A stretch of DNA of 64,000 nt from Dryomyza anilis. Lineage: Eukaryota; Arthropoda; Insecta; Diptera; Dryomyzidae. The notes beneath the pieces are model-generated. The model ran no database searches and had not been told where the DNA came from. It saw only the letters and a program-made list of their open reading frames with translations. The stretch lies in NCBI GenBank assembly GCA_951804985.1, contig OX638135.1, forward strand, positions 40,825,564 through 40,889,563, written 5' to 3'. Positions 31,685 through 43,224 of this stretch are shown piece by piece; the first letter of the stretch is position 1; each line of letters starts with the position of its first letter. The position numbers were made by a program, and so were the translations under genes.

Positions 31685-32938
31685 ATGTCCTCATCGGCTC
31701 CTAGCATTTTTTTGAGTGTCTCACAAATGAAAAATATAAATGTAATCACGGATTTCCTACAGCTCAAAATACAATATTTGAAAGATATGTGTGCTTTCCC
31801 TACAACATTAGTGTCTCCAGATTTAATCGATGAAACTTTATGTCGTTTTTGGGAAGTTGAGCGGGAGCCTCAAACCCATAAAAATGTCTACACCCTAGAG
31901 GAACAATTTTGTGAAGATCACTACGGACTAAATCATAAATATGATATCTCAAAACGGCATGTAGTACATTTCATGAAACAACACAGCAGCTTGGAAACTC
32001 ACTTACTGCAGCCAGCAAACAATTTGCATGCTTTGAAAGACGATCTTCCTGTGTTATTTGAGCAATATTCGAAGTTTATTAGTGAATACATTTCAATTGG
32101 TCACATGGAGAAAGTGCCACCACAAGAGATGTTTGTTGAATCCAAAAAGTGTTTTTATTTGCCTCACCAACCCGTTTTGAAACCGGAAAGCACGTCTACC
32201 AAATGCAGAGTGGTGTTTAATGGTTCGTCGACATCCTCAACTGGCGTATCTTTAAATGACATAATTGCGGTAGGACCAACCATTCAACGTGATTTAACAT
32301 CTTTGCTGATTAATAATAGACGCTACAAAGTTGGTCTTCGTGGCGACATTGTAAACATGTATCGCCAAATAAAAATGCATACCCTAGACCGTGATTTTCA
32401 ACGCATTTTGTGGCGAGATGGACCGGGGCAGCCTGTTTCTAGTTATCGTCTGTGCACTGTCACCTATGGAAGGGGCTCTGCACCTTTTTTGGCAACGAGA
32501 TGTCTTTGCAAAACAGGAGAAGATGCACAGTCACCGCAAATAGGCACGATCATTAAAAATAATTTTTATGTTGACGATTTAATTACAGGTGCTGATACTA
32601 TTGAGGAAGCAGTTAATTTGAAATCTCAATTAACAGCAACTCTCGAGATAAATGGCTTTCCTCTAACAAAATGGTCATCGAATCTCTCGATTCAAAAGGA
32701 TGAAACATCAGATCTCGATTTTTCGACGCTGAAATCTGATGACAGTATCAAAATTCTTGGACTTCGTTGGCGTATTCATACTGATTGCTTTTCATTTCAA
32801 GTCAGTCAAATAAACACCACATGCACCAAACGTGTGATTCTATCAGAATCAGCAAAAATTTATGACCCATTAGGATTTTTGTCGCCTTGTACAGTGATCA
32901 TAAAAATAATGTTTCAAGAACTGGTTACAAAGTTTTGA
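31685..32938 (+). pseudogene. BEL/Pao pol: reverse transcriptase region (417-codon open frame)
   Basis: This is the longest real coding stretch in the window. RFWEVEREPQ (about residues 59-68) and EEQFCEDHY are the linker before RT in BEL/Pao elements. CRVVFNGSST (about 188-197), LRGDIVNMYRQI with catalytic Asp near residue 221, and the polymerase box YVDD at residues 295-298 (32567-32578) identify the RT palm. ILGLRW and AKIYDPLGFLSP are the connection region. Between GAPF-like APFLATRC and YVDD a segment is shorter than usual, suggesting a small internal deletion. The start codon is only nominal: the frame is part of a polyprotein and stops at 32938, ahead of RNase H. An active enzyme is unlikely. 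Confidence 0.93.
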
Positions 32939-33598
32939 CTGGGACGATGATTTGCCTACATCAGTTTCTCAGCGATGGCTCAATTTTCGTCACGAGTACA
33001 ATATTTTCAACACTCTACAAATTCCTAGATGGGTTATCGTGTACTCAGGTGTAAATGTGCGGATTTTCTGATACAGCTGAGATGGCGTATGCAGCTGCAA
33101 TTTACTGCAGAGTTGTCCTGAGCAATGAAATTAAGGTTTTCTCACAGCCAAAACAAAGTGGCTCCTCTTCACCAAGTTTCACTCCCTCGACTGGAGCTGT
33201 CAGGGGCAGTATTATTGGCTAGACTTTTGAATGCAGTACAGAATTCGATGGAAATTTATGACGTCACAATATACACCTGGACGGACTTAACAATTGTTCT
33301 TGGTTGGATGTCATCGCATCCACGTCGCTGGAAAACCTATGTCGCCAACAGGGTATCAGAAATTAGTGACATCATCGCACCCTCTTCAAGGAGACATGTT
33401 TCATCAACCGATAACCCTGCCTATGTTGCCACACGTGGACTCCAACCAAAAGAACTGTTAGATTTTTCTCTTTGGTGGAATGGCCCAAAATGGCTCTCAC
33501 AGTCAGAGGACACGTGGCCACACTCCACGCCATCATTTGAAAACAACACAATTATTCTAGAAGAACGCAAAAACCATTGTTTTTTTTTCCTGTCATAA
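32939..33598 (+). pseudogene. BEL/Pao pol: RNase H-like region
   Basis: After a frame change, the open frame 33125-33598 has SLPRLELSGAVLLARLL (Glu at residue 24) and TWTDLTIVLGWM (Asp at residue 54), the conserved acidic positions of the RNase H fold in BEL elements. NRVSEI and RHVSSTDNPAYVATRG are the typical following segment, where DNPAD-SRG is expected; here the Asp and Ser have changed. Upstream bases 32939-33124 hold the end of the connection region with stops. Confidence 0.88.
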
Positions 33599-34205
33599 AG
33601 CAGCCAGATGTCATTGGTGAACTGCTACAGAAATATTCTAAACTTTACATGGTGCTCAATATAATTGCATCATGGAATCGACTCATACATAACAGGCGCA
33701 AGTCCACACCAGATGTATCATTGATATACACAGCTATGGAAATCAATGAAGCGCTCTTGATTGAAGCACAAATTTTATTGGCGTTTCTCGAGAACTTGTA
33801 AAAACATTTAAGCAGTTATTGAAAAATAGAACAATTAGTTCATACATGGCACATCGACAAATCAACTGGCATCTGATTCCACCAGGAGCGCCTCATTTTG
33901 GTGGTATATGGTCGATTGTAAAATGAACAAAATTTTATTTGCGTCGCGTGATTGGTGATTGTCGTCTCACTTACAAAGAGCTAAGTATCCTTCTTTGCGA
34001 AATTTAAGCTCAACTCAATTCCCGCCCACTCACTATACTTTACGATGATGGCGTTGATAACATCGACGTACTTACGCCTGGTCATTTATTGATAGGGCAA
34101 CCATTGTTTCAACTTCCAGAACCAGACTTGCAACATCTCAAACTCAACCGATTGTCTCGCTGGCAGCTTTTCACTCGCCATGTTTATACAATTTGGCTTT
34201 GTACT
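33599..34205 (+). pseudogene. BEL/Pao pol: integrase remnant
   Basis: LIHNRRKSTPDVS and the helix after it (33650-33800) precede the integrase. The zinc-binding part and the first two catalytic Asp residues are missing through an internal deletion at about 33800-33830. INWHLIPPGAPHFGGIW (about 33858-33911) is the final core block. The next codon (33912-33914) encodes Ser where the catalytic Glu belongs, followed by a stop. LTPGHLLIGQPL and LNRLSRWQL at 34075-34170 are the C-terminal domain. The copy ends near 34205. No 3' LTR is recognised. Confidence 0.88.
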
Positions 34206-34489
34206 TTTATGAGTATGAGAAAAAGATAAAATGCGTAATGCTACATATTATTAGTAAAGTTTTTACTCTCCGATGATTAACCATTTATGAGTAGAGAGTA
34301 AGTCGGATTTTTTTTTCTCTTACTCATTCATGTCGTGTCTAGTAAAATTAAATGTGTGCTTTCTCACTTATGCGGATTATACATGAGTGGGTCATTATGA
34401 GTATTCATTTATGTGACTTTCTGAACTCTCAAAAAAACAATAAATGCAACATAAAGAAACTTGAAAAACTTCACAGACTAGCTCTTAAA
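34206..34489. other. Unassigned stretch rich in ATGAGT words
   Basis: Repeated ACTCAT/ATGAGT words occur. It may be a decayed repeat related to 24820-24960, but alignment by eye is weak. Confidence 0.35.
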
Positions 34490-35135
34490 AGTAGGGAGCG
34501 GATTTATATGCAAATGCATATTTTAATGAAGCCTCAAATTTAAGTCGGATAAAAACAGGATTAACTATCGTTAAAAACTAATTCGAATTATGGCCAATCT
34601 GTTTTGCATATTTGCATTTTTTGAATATTTTGCATATTTTTTGCATGTTTTGCATATAATTTGCATATTTTTTGCATATTTTGCATATAATTTGCATATT
34701 TTTTGCATAAATCATCCAAATGTCTCGTATATACGCGCGTTTAATGAATGTATGTAGACTACTAGAGTAATTTTAAGTAAAAAAAGCAATATTCCGACAT
34801 TTCTTGATTATTTGTATTTGTTGTTCTGATGTGTTTTGTCGCATCTTTAAAATAGAATAGACCAAGTTCTTCGATTTTTAGTAGACGATATAAGGAACAA
34901 AATTAAAAATGTTGAAGCGACTCGAAGCCTCTAGATGCCTCCATTTATTCTCAAAGTTACTTCGATCCTCATAATTCGAATTTCACTGCAAATTCTTCAT
35001 ATCCAATAAAACATTTTTTGTAGTTGTCATTTGCAAAAAAATTCTATAAACATTGTTTGATACAAAACAATTGTCAATCTAATTTAATTATATTGAATAT
35101 CATTTTGCATATAAATCCGCTCTCTATTAATACAC
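34490..35135 (-). mobile_element. TIR element family F, complete copy
   Basis: Both ends are present: GGGAGCGGATTTATATGCAA on the left and the complement of GAGAGCGGATTTATATGCAA on the right. It is homologous in reverse complement to 19385-20010. An array of TTTTGCATA units lies at 34598-34708. The element has no coding capacity. Confidence 0.85.
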
Positions 35136-35850
35136 GCTGCAAAAAAAAACATAATTTTGCAGGCATTAACATGTATGTTTGGAATTTTATGTAAACATAA
35201 TATATAATTGATTGATAAATCATTTGTAAACAGGGTTGTATTGAGACTTGAACAGTGTTGTAATGAGCTCTGACTTACATTATAATATCCCGGAAACTTT
35301 TTAATGTGACCCCTAAAAATGAGTATGTTCTAATGGAAACATAATAATTACTACATCCAAATAAAATAAATATTTGAACAAAAACATAAATATGTTCCAA
35401 ATAAAGCATGATTTTGAACGACCTGAATATAAATATGTTTCCAGTGAAACATATCAGTTATTTCAGTTCAAAAAGTAGTATGTTTGCATATAAATATTAA
35501 TTAAATATTTTTGGAAAGAAATACTAAAAATAAAATAAAAATAAAATGTTTTTTTTTTTTAAATCGATAAACATGCTCAGTGGAAATTTATAATAATTGA
35601 ATTCATATACAAATTTTTAAATGCATAAATAAATAATTCGTTTAAAACTGCAAGTACAAGTGACAGCATCAATGAATACACATTTGCACCAGCAGACGCT
35701 AAACCAGACGATCCAGTCTCGCTTTATATTTGGTACAGTTACAGTTGCTCTCAGTACAGCACATAGCGTAGGTAAGGAATTCACGGCATGTAAAAAAACA
35801 TGCCAAATTCTTTTTGAAAATCGAAACACAGATTTTTATTTGGGGTTTTT
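35136..35850. other. AT-rich stretch
   Basis: Bases 35310-35500 contain several AACATAAATATGTT-like words, also seen at 50890-50980 and 59370-59480. They are probably decayed copies of a short inverted repeat. No gene is supported. Confidence 0.4.
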
Positions 35851-36603
35851 ATACCCTACACTAAGAGTGAAAGGGTATATTCAGTTTGGTACGCCGTTTG
35901 TAACACCCAGAAGAAAGCATCTCCGGTATGGAAAAGTATATATATTCTTGATCAGCATGACCTCCTGAGTCGATTTAGCGATGTCCGTCTGTCCGTCTGT
36001 CTGTCCGTCTGTCTGTCTGTCCGTCCGTCTGTCTGTCCGTCTGTCTGTCTGTCTGTCTGTTGAAATCCCTAAGACTTTTAAAATTGAAGAGCTAGATAAA
36101 TGAAACTTATAACTTAGATTACTAATATACCTACGCTGTATGTGCGAAAAAATTGGCGAGATCGGTCCATGGTGACCTATGATCCGACCACTTATGTTCA
36201 AATACCACATATAAAATGTACATATAAAGATCAATTTTTATGTATACGTGCTTAGGTAAACTTTGTTGGTCAAATATATATTGACATCATGCTCAAATAC
36301 ATGATAATAATGTTTTACGGCGAAAAGACTTGTGGTTCACAAAAAAAAAATATAAATTCGGTACACCTACCCATTTGTAAATATGGGTATCAAATGAATG
36401 GAAATTCTTCAGCGATTGAATGTTTGTAGTTATTTTCAGGATTCGTATACCCTGGTGACCTATATATCACTTTGAATGGTAACCACACATATGTGTAGGG
36501 TATTTATAGTCGGCTTAGACCGACTATAATTTTGATAATCCTAACTATCATAATTACACCTACTTTAAAATTTCCCATGTGATCTAACCTTCCCAACTGG
36601 TTT
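35851..36603 (+). mobile_element. HINE subfamily A, full length with the longest microsatellite
   Basis: It runs from ATACCCTACACTAAGAGTGA to ATCTAACCTTCCCAACTGG. The CCGTCTGTCTGTCC tract spans 35984-36060. The 117-codon minus-strand frame within it is a chance product of this tract, which has no stops. It is a near match to 26552-27281 and 63401-64000. Confidence 0.92.
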
Positions 36604-36799
36604 CACATTAGTTTCAGAAATTATATACTGCACTATATTATACTATGTTACTAAGACAAGCGTTGCGAACATACGTTGTATTTAGATTTGATTAGCATTT
36701 TCTGTGTTTCGAATAATAGTTTTAACCAAGTAAATTGCCAAGAAATAGTTTATTCAAATGCAATTAAAATTGTATGTTGGTATTGTAACATATTTATGG

Positions 36800-37164
36800 T
36801 AAATTTGACATATTCTGTTGGACAATATAATAATGTTTACACGTGAACAAAAACAAATTCAATTTCGATTATAATTTAATTACACTTCATTCCTAATACA
36901 TGTATGGTAATTTCGTATTACTTTTTAATTACATTCAAACATATTCAAACAAATCTTTTCGATCCGTGTAACATTACAACGAAAATTTGATGAATTTGAC
37001 GTATTCTGCTGGACAATGTTTACACGTGAACAAAAACAAATTTAATTTAGATTATAATTTAATTACACTTCATTCCTAATACATGTGTGGTAATTTCGTA
37101 TTACTTTTTAATTACATTCAAACATTTTCAAACAAACCTTTTCTATCCGTGTAACATTACAAAG
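36800..37164. repeat. Tandem pair of an ACACG-ended MITE
   Basis: Two units (about 36800-36990 and 36995-37164, offset about 185 bases) are each TTACACGTGAACAAAAAC to TTTTCGATCCGTGTAA, that is, imperfect terminal inverted repeats TTACACG. They differ by a few substitutions. A diverged relative begins at 58797 (ACACGGATAAAAAATATTTG). Bases 36604-36799 hold nothing recognised. Confidence 0.72.
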
Positions 37165-37463
37165 AAAATAATTACAAAATGTTATAATAAAAATTTCATA
37201 TTGGAAGCGCGCCCGAACACCACTCTGAAATTTTTACAGTTTGTTAACATTTTTTTTGTTTAATTTAAAAAAAAAAAGAAATTATTGAGATAATTCAATT
37301 TTAATAATATTATGATAATTATCTACATATGGTCACCCTAATATTAAAACTTTTAATATTTCTACTCTTGCTCATTTTTATAACCTTTACAATACCGTTT
37401 AAATGGTTTCGGTAAGTTAACTATTTCCTAAGATGCAGTAAGTTAAGCTAGCGCAACTTTGTG
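37165..37463 (+). repeat. Dispersed repeat H, left part
   Basis: It matches 20315-20655 and is cut at GCGCAACTTTGTG by the hAT-like insertion. The right part is at 42509-42600. Confidence 0.78.
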
Positions 37464-37513
37464 CAGGGGCGAATCCAGACGTCATTCTAAAGGGGGGCCA
37501 AATTGAAAAATAA

Positions 37514-37517
<4 letters not shown>

Positions 37518-37601
<84 letters not shown>

Positions 37602-37622
37602 CTATGGATATATATATATATA
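37518..37622. repeat. (TA)n microsatellite
   Basis: An almost pure TA run of about 70 bases is followed by interrupted TATATGTATG units. Length is likely to be polymorphic and assembly-sensitive. Confidence 0.95.
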
Positions 37623-38006
37623 GTTATATAATAAATAAAACATTAATTTGTTCTAATATTTAGTTTTCAATACTAAAATTATATAATCAAATTAAAAATT
37701 GATTTGCTACAATAATAATATTAATATTAGTAGTCATAATTTTAAAAATTTTAGATTTTACTTAATTATATAAACTGAAGTCTGTGATTATGGATATTAG
37801 CGTACCGATCTGTTATTCGTTGAAATATAAACAAAATGACTTTATTACCCCCGATATTTTTCAAATTTTACAGTTGCCAAAAAATATTTTAAACGTACTT
37901 TTTTTCTATTAAAATAGAGTTTTTTTTAAGTTATTCCCCTTAATTAATTGAATAAGTTGAAATACAATTTTTTGCATTCCGTTAAACTAATATAGCATGT
38001 GAACCA

Positions 38007-38179
38007 CACTCAGAAAAAAATACCATACAAACGATATTTTTTTCAACATGATAAATTATTATTTTAATCGGTAAATACCATTAATACTAGAAAATACTAG
38101 GTATTTCATTTTTTTATATGAAAATAATTATTTTTCATTTCATGGATTTTTCCTGGATTTCATGGGTTTTTTCTGAGTG
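38007..38179. mobile_element. Short CACTCAG-ended MITE
   Basis: CACTCAGAAAAAAATACCAT at the left and the complement of CACTCAGAAAAAACCCATGA at the right give terminal inverted repeats. It is 173 bases long and has the same ends as 10684-11540 and 44035-46876. Confidence 0.75.
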
Positions 38180-38933
38180 TATACATATAATATTCAACTA
38201 TTAAAATTAGTCTCATTTGAACGGTAAGGAATTGGTTTTTCTAATGGTGTACTCGTTTACCAAACTTTTAATACACAAGTAATATAAATATAAATAATTT
38301 AATATACAAAGAAAGATGGTCAGGTAGGTTTAGATCCTTATTTTTTTGTTTGTTTTTAATTCATCATACTTTTATAACAATTTATAAAGATTTAGAGTGA
38401 CACCGTTTACTATTTTCGAACATTTTCTCTTTAATTTTTTTATGTTTGAAGTACATTCTTAAATTGCATACATATAACATGCTTGTTTACGGAAAATAAC
38501 ATGAGAACAATGTAATAATTTTTCAATATAAAAATATTTGTATTCCAGTTTGCTTGAAAAATATTCAAGATATTTGAATACCCATTACTTCGATGTTTGA
38601 CATATACATAAGGTGCGGATCAGAACTTTTAATATTTCTACTTTTGCTCATCCGTTTACCACAAAAAATTTGTGCCTAAAAAATTAAAAATATGAATTTA
38701 AAATATATTTTTTTAACATCATCTGCAAGGGCTTTATTTTATTTTACTCAAATTTTTTGTGGTAAAATCTAGCAGCACAATGTAACTTTTAGGCCCTAAT
38801 CTACATTATCTTGTTATTTATAGACAAGCTTAATTAATTAACGCAGTTCAAACGTCAGAAAAAAATAATTGACAAAAATAATATAGTAAATCTATATTTT
38901 TCAGTATTGGTGCAAAAATGCAAAATTTGACAT

Positions 38934-39560
38934 GGTGCAGTAAAAGTTACAGCAAATATTAGATGCATTTGTAGAGCTAATTCCGAAAATGGCATTAGTT
39001 TAGTCAAATTGGCTCTAGTTTCGGAAATGTAGCCCATTTTATAATCTCCCATTATTTTAGTCTTCTTTTATTTTTAAATTTCAAAAAAAAGAAAAATATG
39101 AAATTATCTTTTCGATATAAGACGCAGAAAACCTTGCGTCATAAAATACAAATTTGCTTTCATGCCTGAAAAAATTTGTTTGCGAGATATAAGCAAAAGT
39201 TATGTATAAACATTTTTATTAATTAAATGTCCACTAAGTAATAAAGTATTTTATTACCACAATTTTTAACTTTTTAAACAAATTTGAATTTCTATTTGCT
39301 TATATCTCGCAAACAAATTTGTTCACGCATTAACTCAAATTTTTGTATTGTAACGCGATATTTTTATGCGTCTAATATCGAAAAACCATTATCATTATTT
39401 TGTTTTGTTAGAATTTTAAAAATCTTCTTTTATTTTTAAAATTACAAATTGAAAAAACGCATATATCTCAAAAACTATAGCCAATTTGACAAAACTGATG
39501 TCATTTTCGGAATTAGCTCTACAAATGCATCCAATATTTGCTGCAACTTTTACTGCACAA
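38934..39560. mobile_element. Fold-back element D (unit 1)
   Basis: The left arm starts GTGCAGTAAAAGTTACAGCA and includes GAGCTAATTCCGAAAATGGC and TTTGCGAGATATAAGC. The right arm is its reverse complement, ending TTGCTGCAACTTTTACTGCAC. Arms are about 255 bases, with about 115 bases between. The minus-strand frame 39052-38855 lies in the arm and is not a gene. Decayed relatives occur at 13354, 44953, 60800 and 61990. Confidence 0.82.
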
Positions 39561-39663
39561 TAATCAGTGTAAAGCAGTGTTATTAATATAGAACTACAAT
39601 GGTAAAAAAATTAAAATTTAGGTGTTGACCACCAAAATCAGTTTTATAATTTTTGGACCATAT

Positions 39664-40233
39664 TTATACCCTACACCTATGAGGTACAGGGTATATTAAG
39701 TTTGTGCAGATATTGTAACGCCCCTTAGGAGGCGTGTCCGGTATGGAAAAGTATATATATTCTTGATCAGCATCACTACCCGAGTCCGTTTAGCCATGTC
39801 CGTCTGTCTGTCCGTCTTGCTGTCTTGCTGTCCGAATACAGAATAACTTGAGAAATACTGATCAGAATGCGATGAAATTTCGTCTCAATATATTTTAGCA
39901 AAAAGTAGAAACTGAGTTTGAAAATGAGCCAAATCGGTCAACGGACACGCCCACCTCCCATACAAGTCACTTTTACATAACTCTTTCGGAACTAATAACT
40001 CGAAAAGTATTCAAGGTATAGTTATAAAATTTAAAACGTATTGTTATAATTCACCTAAAAATATGTGGTCCAAAAATGGACGTGATCCGCTCACTTTTTT
40101 TTTCATTATTTTCCGGGTTTTCATAGTGGAAATTTGATCCGTAAATTATTAAAATCAAATCTATGAAATATTAGCCTTTCAAAATTTTAAATATAGGCGT
40201 GGTCCGCCCAATTACATTTTTCAAATTTTTTTA
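39664..40233 (+). mobile_element. HINE subfamily B in unit 1, cut by the duplication
   Basis: It starts TTATACCCTACACCTATGAG and carries CGCCCCTTAGGAGGCGTGTC, ATTCTTGATCAGCATCAC and GTCCGTCTGTCTGTCC. It lacks the final 200 bases including CCAACTCGTT. Confidence 0.88.
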
Positions 40234-40246
40234 AAATATCAAATGT

Positions 40247-41783
40247 TTTAAAATATATTTTTTTAACATCATCTGCAAGGGCTTTATTTTATTTTACTCA
40301 AATTTTTTGTGGTAAAATCTAGCAGCACAATGTAACTTTTAGGCCCTAATCTACATTATCTTGTTATTTATAGACAAGCTTAATTAATTAACGCAGTTCA
40401 AACGTCAGAAAAAAATAATTGACAAAAATAATATAGTAAATCTATATTTTTCAGTATTGGTGCAAAAATGCAAAATTTGACATGGTGCAGTAAAAGTTAC
40501 AGCAAATATTAGATGCATTTGTAGAGCTAATTCCGAAAATGGCATTAGTTTAGTCAAATTGGCTCTAGTTTCGGAAATGTAGCCCATTTTATAATCTCCC
40601 ATTATTTTAGTCTTCTTTTATTTTTAAATTTCAAAAAAAAGAAAAATATGAAATTATCTTTTCGATATAAGACGCAGAAAACCTTGCGTCATAAAATACA
40701 AATTTGCTTTCATGCCTGAAAAAATTTGTTTGCGAGATATAAGCAAAAGTTATGTATAAACATTTTTATTAATTAAATGTCCACTAAGTAATAAAGTATT
40801 TTATTACCACAATTTTTAACTTTTTAAACAAATTTGAATTTCTATTTGCTTATATCTCGCAAACAAATTTGTTCACGCATTAACTCAAATTTTTGTATTG
40901 TAACGCGATATTTTTATGCGTCTAATATCGAAAAACCATTTTCATTATTTTGTTTTGTTGGAATTTTAAAAATCTTCTTTTATTTTTAAAATTACAAATT
41001 GAAAAAACGCATATATCTCAAAAACTATAGCCAATTTGACAAAACTGATGTCATTTTCGGAATTAGCTCTACAAATGCATCCAATATTTGCTGCAACTTT
41101 TACTGCACAATAATCAGTGTAAAGCAGTGTTATTAATATAGAACTACAATGGTAAAAAAATTAAAATTTAGGTGTTGACCACCAAAATCAGTTTTATAAT
41201 TTTTGGACCATATTTATACCCTACACCTATGAGGTACAGGGTATATTAAGTTTGTGCAGATATTGTAACGCCCCTTAGGAGGCGTGTCCGGTATGGAAAA
41301 GTATATATATTCTTGATCAGCATCACTACCCGAGTCCGTTTAGCCATGTCCGTCTGTCTGTCCGTATTGCTGTCTTGCTGTCCGAATACAGAATAACTTG
41401 AGAAATACTGATCAGAATGCGATGAAATTTCGTCTCAATATATTTTAGCAAAAAGTAGAAACTGAGTTTGAAAATGAGCCAAATCGGTCAACGGACACGC
41501 CCACCTCCCATACAAGTCACTTTTACATAACTCTTTCGGAACTAATAACTCGAAAAGTATTCAAGGTATAGTTATAAAATTTAAAACGTATTGTTAGAAT
41601 TCACCTAAAAATATGTGGTCCAAAAATGGGCGTGATCCGCTCACTTTTTTTTTCATTATTTTCCGGGTTTTCATAGTGGAAATTTGATCCGTAAATTATT
41701 AAAATCAAATCTATGAAATATTAGCCTTTCAAAATTTTAAATATAGGCGTGGTCCGCCCAATTACATTTTTCAAATTTTTTTT
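40247..41783. repeat. 1.54-kb tandem duplication, unit 2
   Basis: It repeats unit 1 with differences such as CCATTTTC for CCATTATC (near 40940), TTGG for TTAG, CCGTATTGC for CCGTCTTGC (near 41364) and GGGCGTGA for GGACGTGA (near 41630). The fold-back D copy is at 40484-41110. Confidence 0.92.
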
Positions 41784-41980
41784 TTAGTTTTTTATACTTT
41801 ATATAATTTTTTTAATTTATGGGGATATAAGATGTAAATTTCTGATATATGAATAATATTCTGAGGGTTAATATCCCCACCAAAGGTGTAGGGTATTCCA
41901 TAGTCGGGCCCGACCGACTATAAAAATCCGCTCCATGTGACCGAACTTACCCATGTGACCTAACTTTCCCAACTCGTTTT
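41214..41980 (+). mobile_element. HINE subfamily B, full length
   Basis: About 767 bases from TTATACCCTACACCTATGAG to TGACCTAACTTTCCCAACTC. Near the right end GGTGTAGGGTATTCCATAGT and GTCGGGCCCGACCGAC form the second palindrome. It shares both termini with subfamily A but differs in the middle. Confidence 0.9.
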
Positions 41981-42508
41981 TTATTATGTTTGTGATGTTT
42001 GTATTAGAGGTTTTAAAAACGACTAAACCACTACAAAAAGTATTTCATGACTTATAAATGAGACCCAATTTTTCCATATTTAACTTATGGTTTACGTGCA
42101 AAATGTTGAAATTCAACGAAATTATTCGATGAGTGCTAAGTTTTAAGTAACTCAAAAATAGTAGTGGATTACCCGAACTTATTTGCACACATTTACCTTC
42201 AACAAACGAAGGTGAAGCAAAATAATGCGTTATTTCTAAAGTTTATTATTCGATTTTTAAATTCAAGCACTTTGCACTATATGTGTTGTCCTATCTAATA
42301 AAAGACCGATGACAAATTTTAAATAATGAATTACAGATACTTTTCAACTGTGTTCTTTATATATTTTGAAAGTAAACGTAGAGTTGTACTCAGAGAAGTA
42401 TAAAATTTACTACTTTTGCAAAAATATTTCTTAAAATATATACATTTTTGACAAAATCATTGCGTCTTAGGGGGGCGATCGCCCCCTTTATCCCCCTATG
42501 GATCCGCC

Positions 42509-42660
42509 ACTTTCTGAAACCACGGCAGTTAGGAAACTGAAATTTTGCGTTCTTAAGTTTAAGTCATAAAACCATCCAAATTTCTGAACTAAATGTTTTC
42601 AACGGATAAAAAATTTGCATTTAGGGGGATAGAAGTCTGAAAAAACTAACATCACTTGTT
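42509..42660 (+). repeat. Dispersed repeat H, right part
   Basis: AAACCACGGCAGTTAGGAAACTG and ATAAAACCATCC match 20690-20735 after the hAT-like insertion. Confidence 0.7.
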
Positions 42661-42664
42661 GAAG

Positions 42665-42860
42665 TTGACCTCGGAGGTCAATTAAACCTATGCGACAAAT
42701 ATATTAACCTCCTAGATCTTTCTAATGATACTTAATGTTCGGACATCAAATATAGAAGCTATGACTGGCCGGATTTACGAGGGCAGCTTTCAAATTTTTT
42801 TTCGACCCGGTCTATTCCATAGCCATTCCATTTAGCTGTAACTTCTTTGTTTATGAAGCA
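42665..42860 (+). repeat. Dispersed repeat I, first copy
   Basis: It shares CGACAAATATATTAACCTCC, GATCTTTCTAA, AAGCTATGACTG-like and GTCTATTCCA with 51225-51430. Bases 42861-43224 after it are unassigned. Confidence 0.7.
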
Positions 42861-43224
42861 AACTAAAAACTTTCTGCGGTAAAGTTTTATATTTTTTCCA
42901 AGAACTTTAATAACACTGCTCTACAGGAATTTTCCGCAAAAATTAAAGTTATCATTTTCGGTAGATTTCGTTTTCCTGATTCTTACTGCGTACTCAGAAA
43001 TTTCCCTATACGTCGAAATTTTGCAAAAAATTCGAATCAAAGATGCAAAAAGGGCCAATTTTGGTACTTTATATCGCAAGTGATCGCACGATTTCGACAT
43101 GTAGCAGATGCAAACTTTATCACAAAATAAAATATGAACCTTGCCCTACCGATAATTGGTAAAAATCTGTGTCCTGATATTAGTTTTTGCAAAAAATCAA
43201 AAAGAAATTTATGTTACCAAAAAA

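Larger units (their letters stand above)
38697..40233. repeat. 1.54-kb tandem duplication, unit 1
   Basis: Unit 1 matches unit 2 (40247-41783) at a constant offset of 1550 bases with only about five substitutions seen by eye. A 13-base junction, AAAATATCAAATG, separates them. Unit 1 contains a fold-back D element and the first 570 bases of a HINE-B. The HINE is cut at the junction and complete only in unit 2, so unit 2 holds the original right border. Confidence 0.92.
37464..42508. mobile_element. hAT-like composite insertion of about 5.0 kb in repeat H
   Basis: The left end CAGGGGCGAATCCAGACGTC and the right end (complement GGCGGATCCATAGGGGG) form an imperfect terminal inverted repeat. G-rich GGGGGG blocks follow both. 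The flanks are ACTTTGTG (37456-37463) and ACTTTCTG (42509-42516), a 7/8 match as expected for an old hAT 8-bp duplication. The locus at 20645 shows repeat H without it. The interior holds a TA microsatellite, a CACTCAG MITE and a tandem duplication, and no transposase. Confidence 0.72.

Noticed and set aside
35881..36234. 117-codon minus-strand frame with RTDRRTDRQTD repeats, and its twin at 63772-63431
   Set aside because: It is a translation of the HINE-A microsatellite and flanks; the same frame appears wherever HINE-A is full length, so it is a repeat artefact.
38855..39052. Identical 65-codon frames at 39052-38855 and 40602-40405 (minus)
   Set aside because: They are identical only because of the recent tandem duplication, and lie in a fold-back arm. 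Identity is not evidence of constraint.
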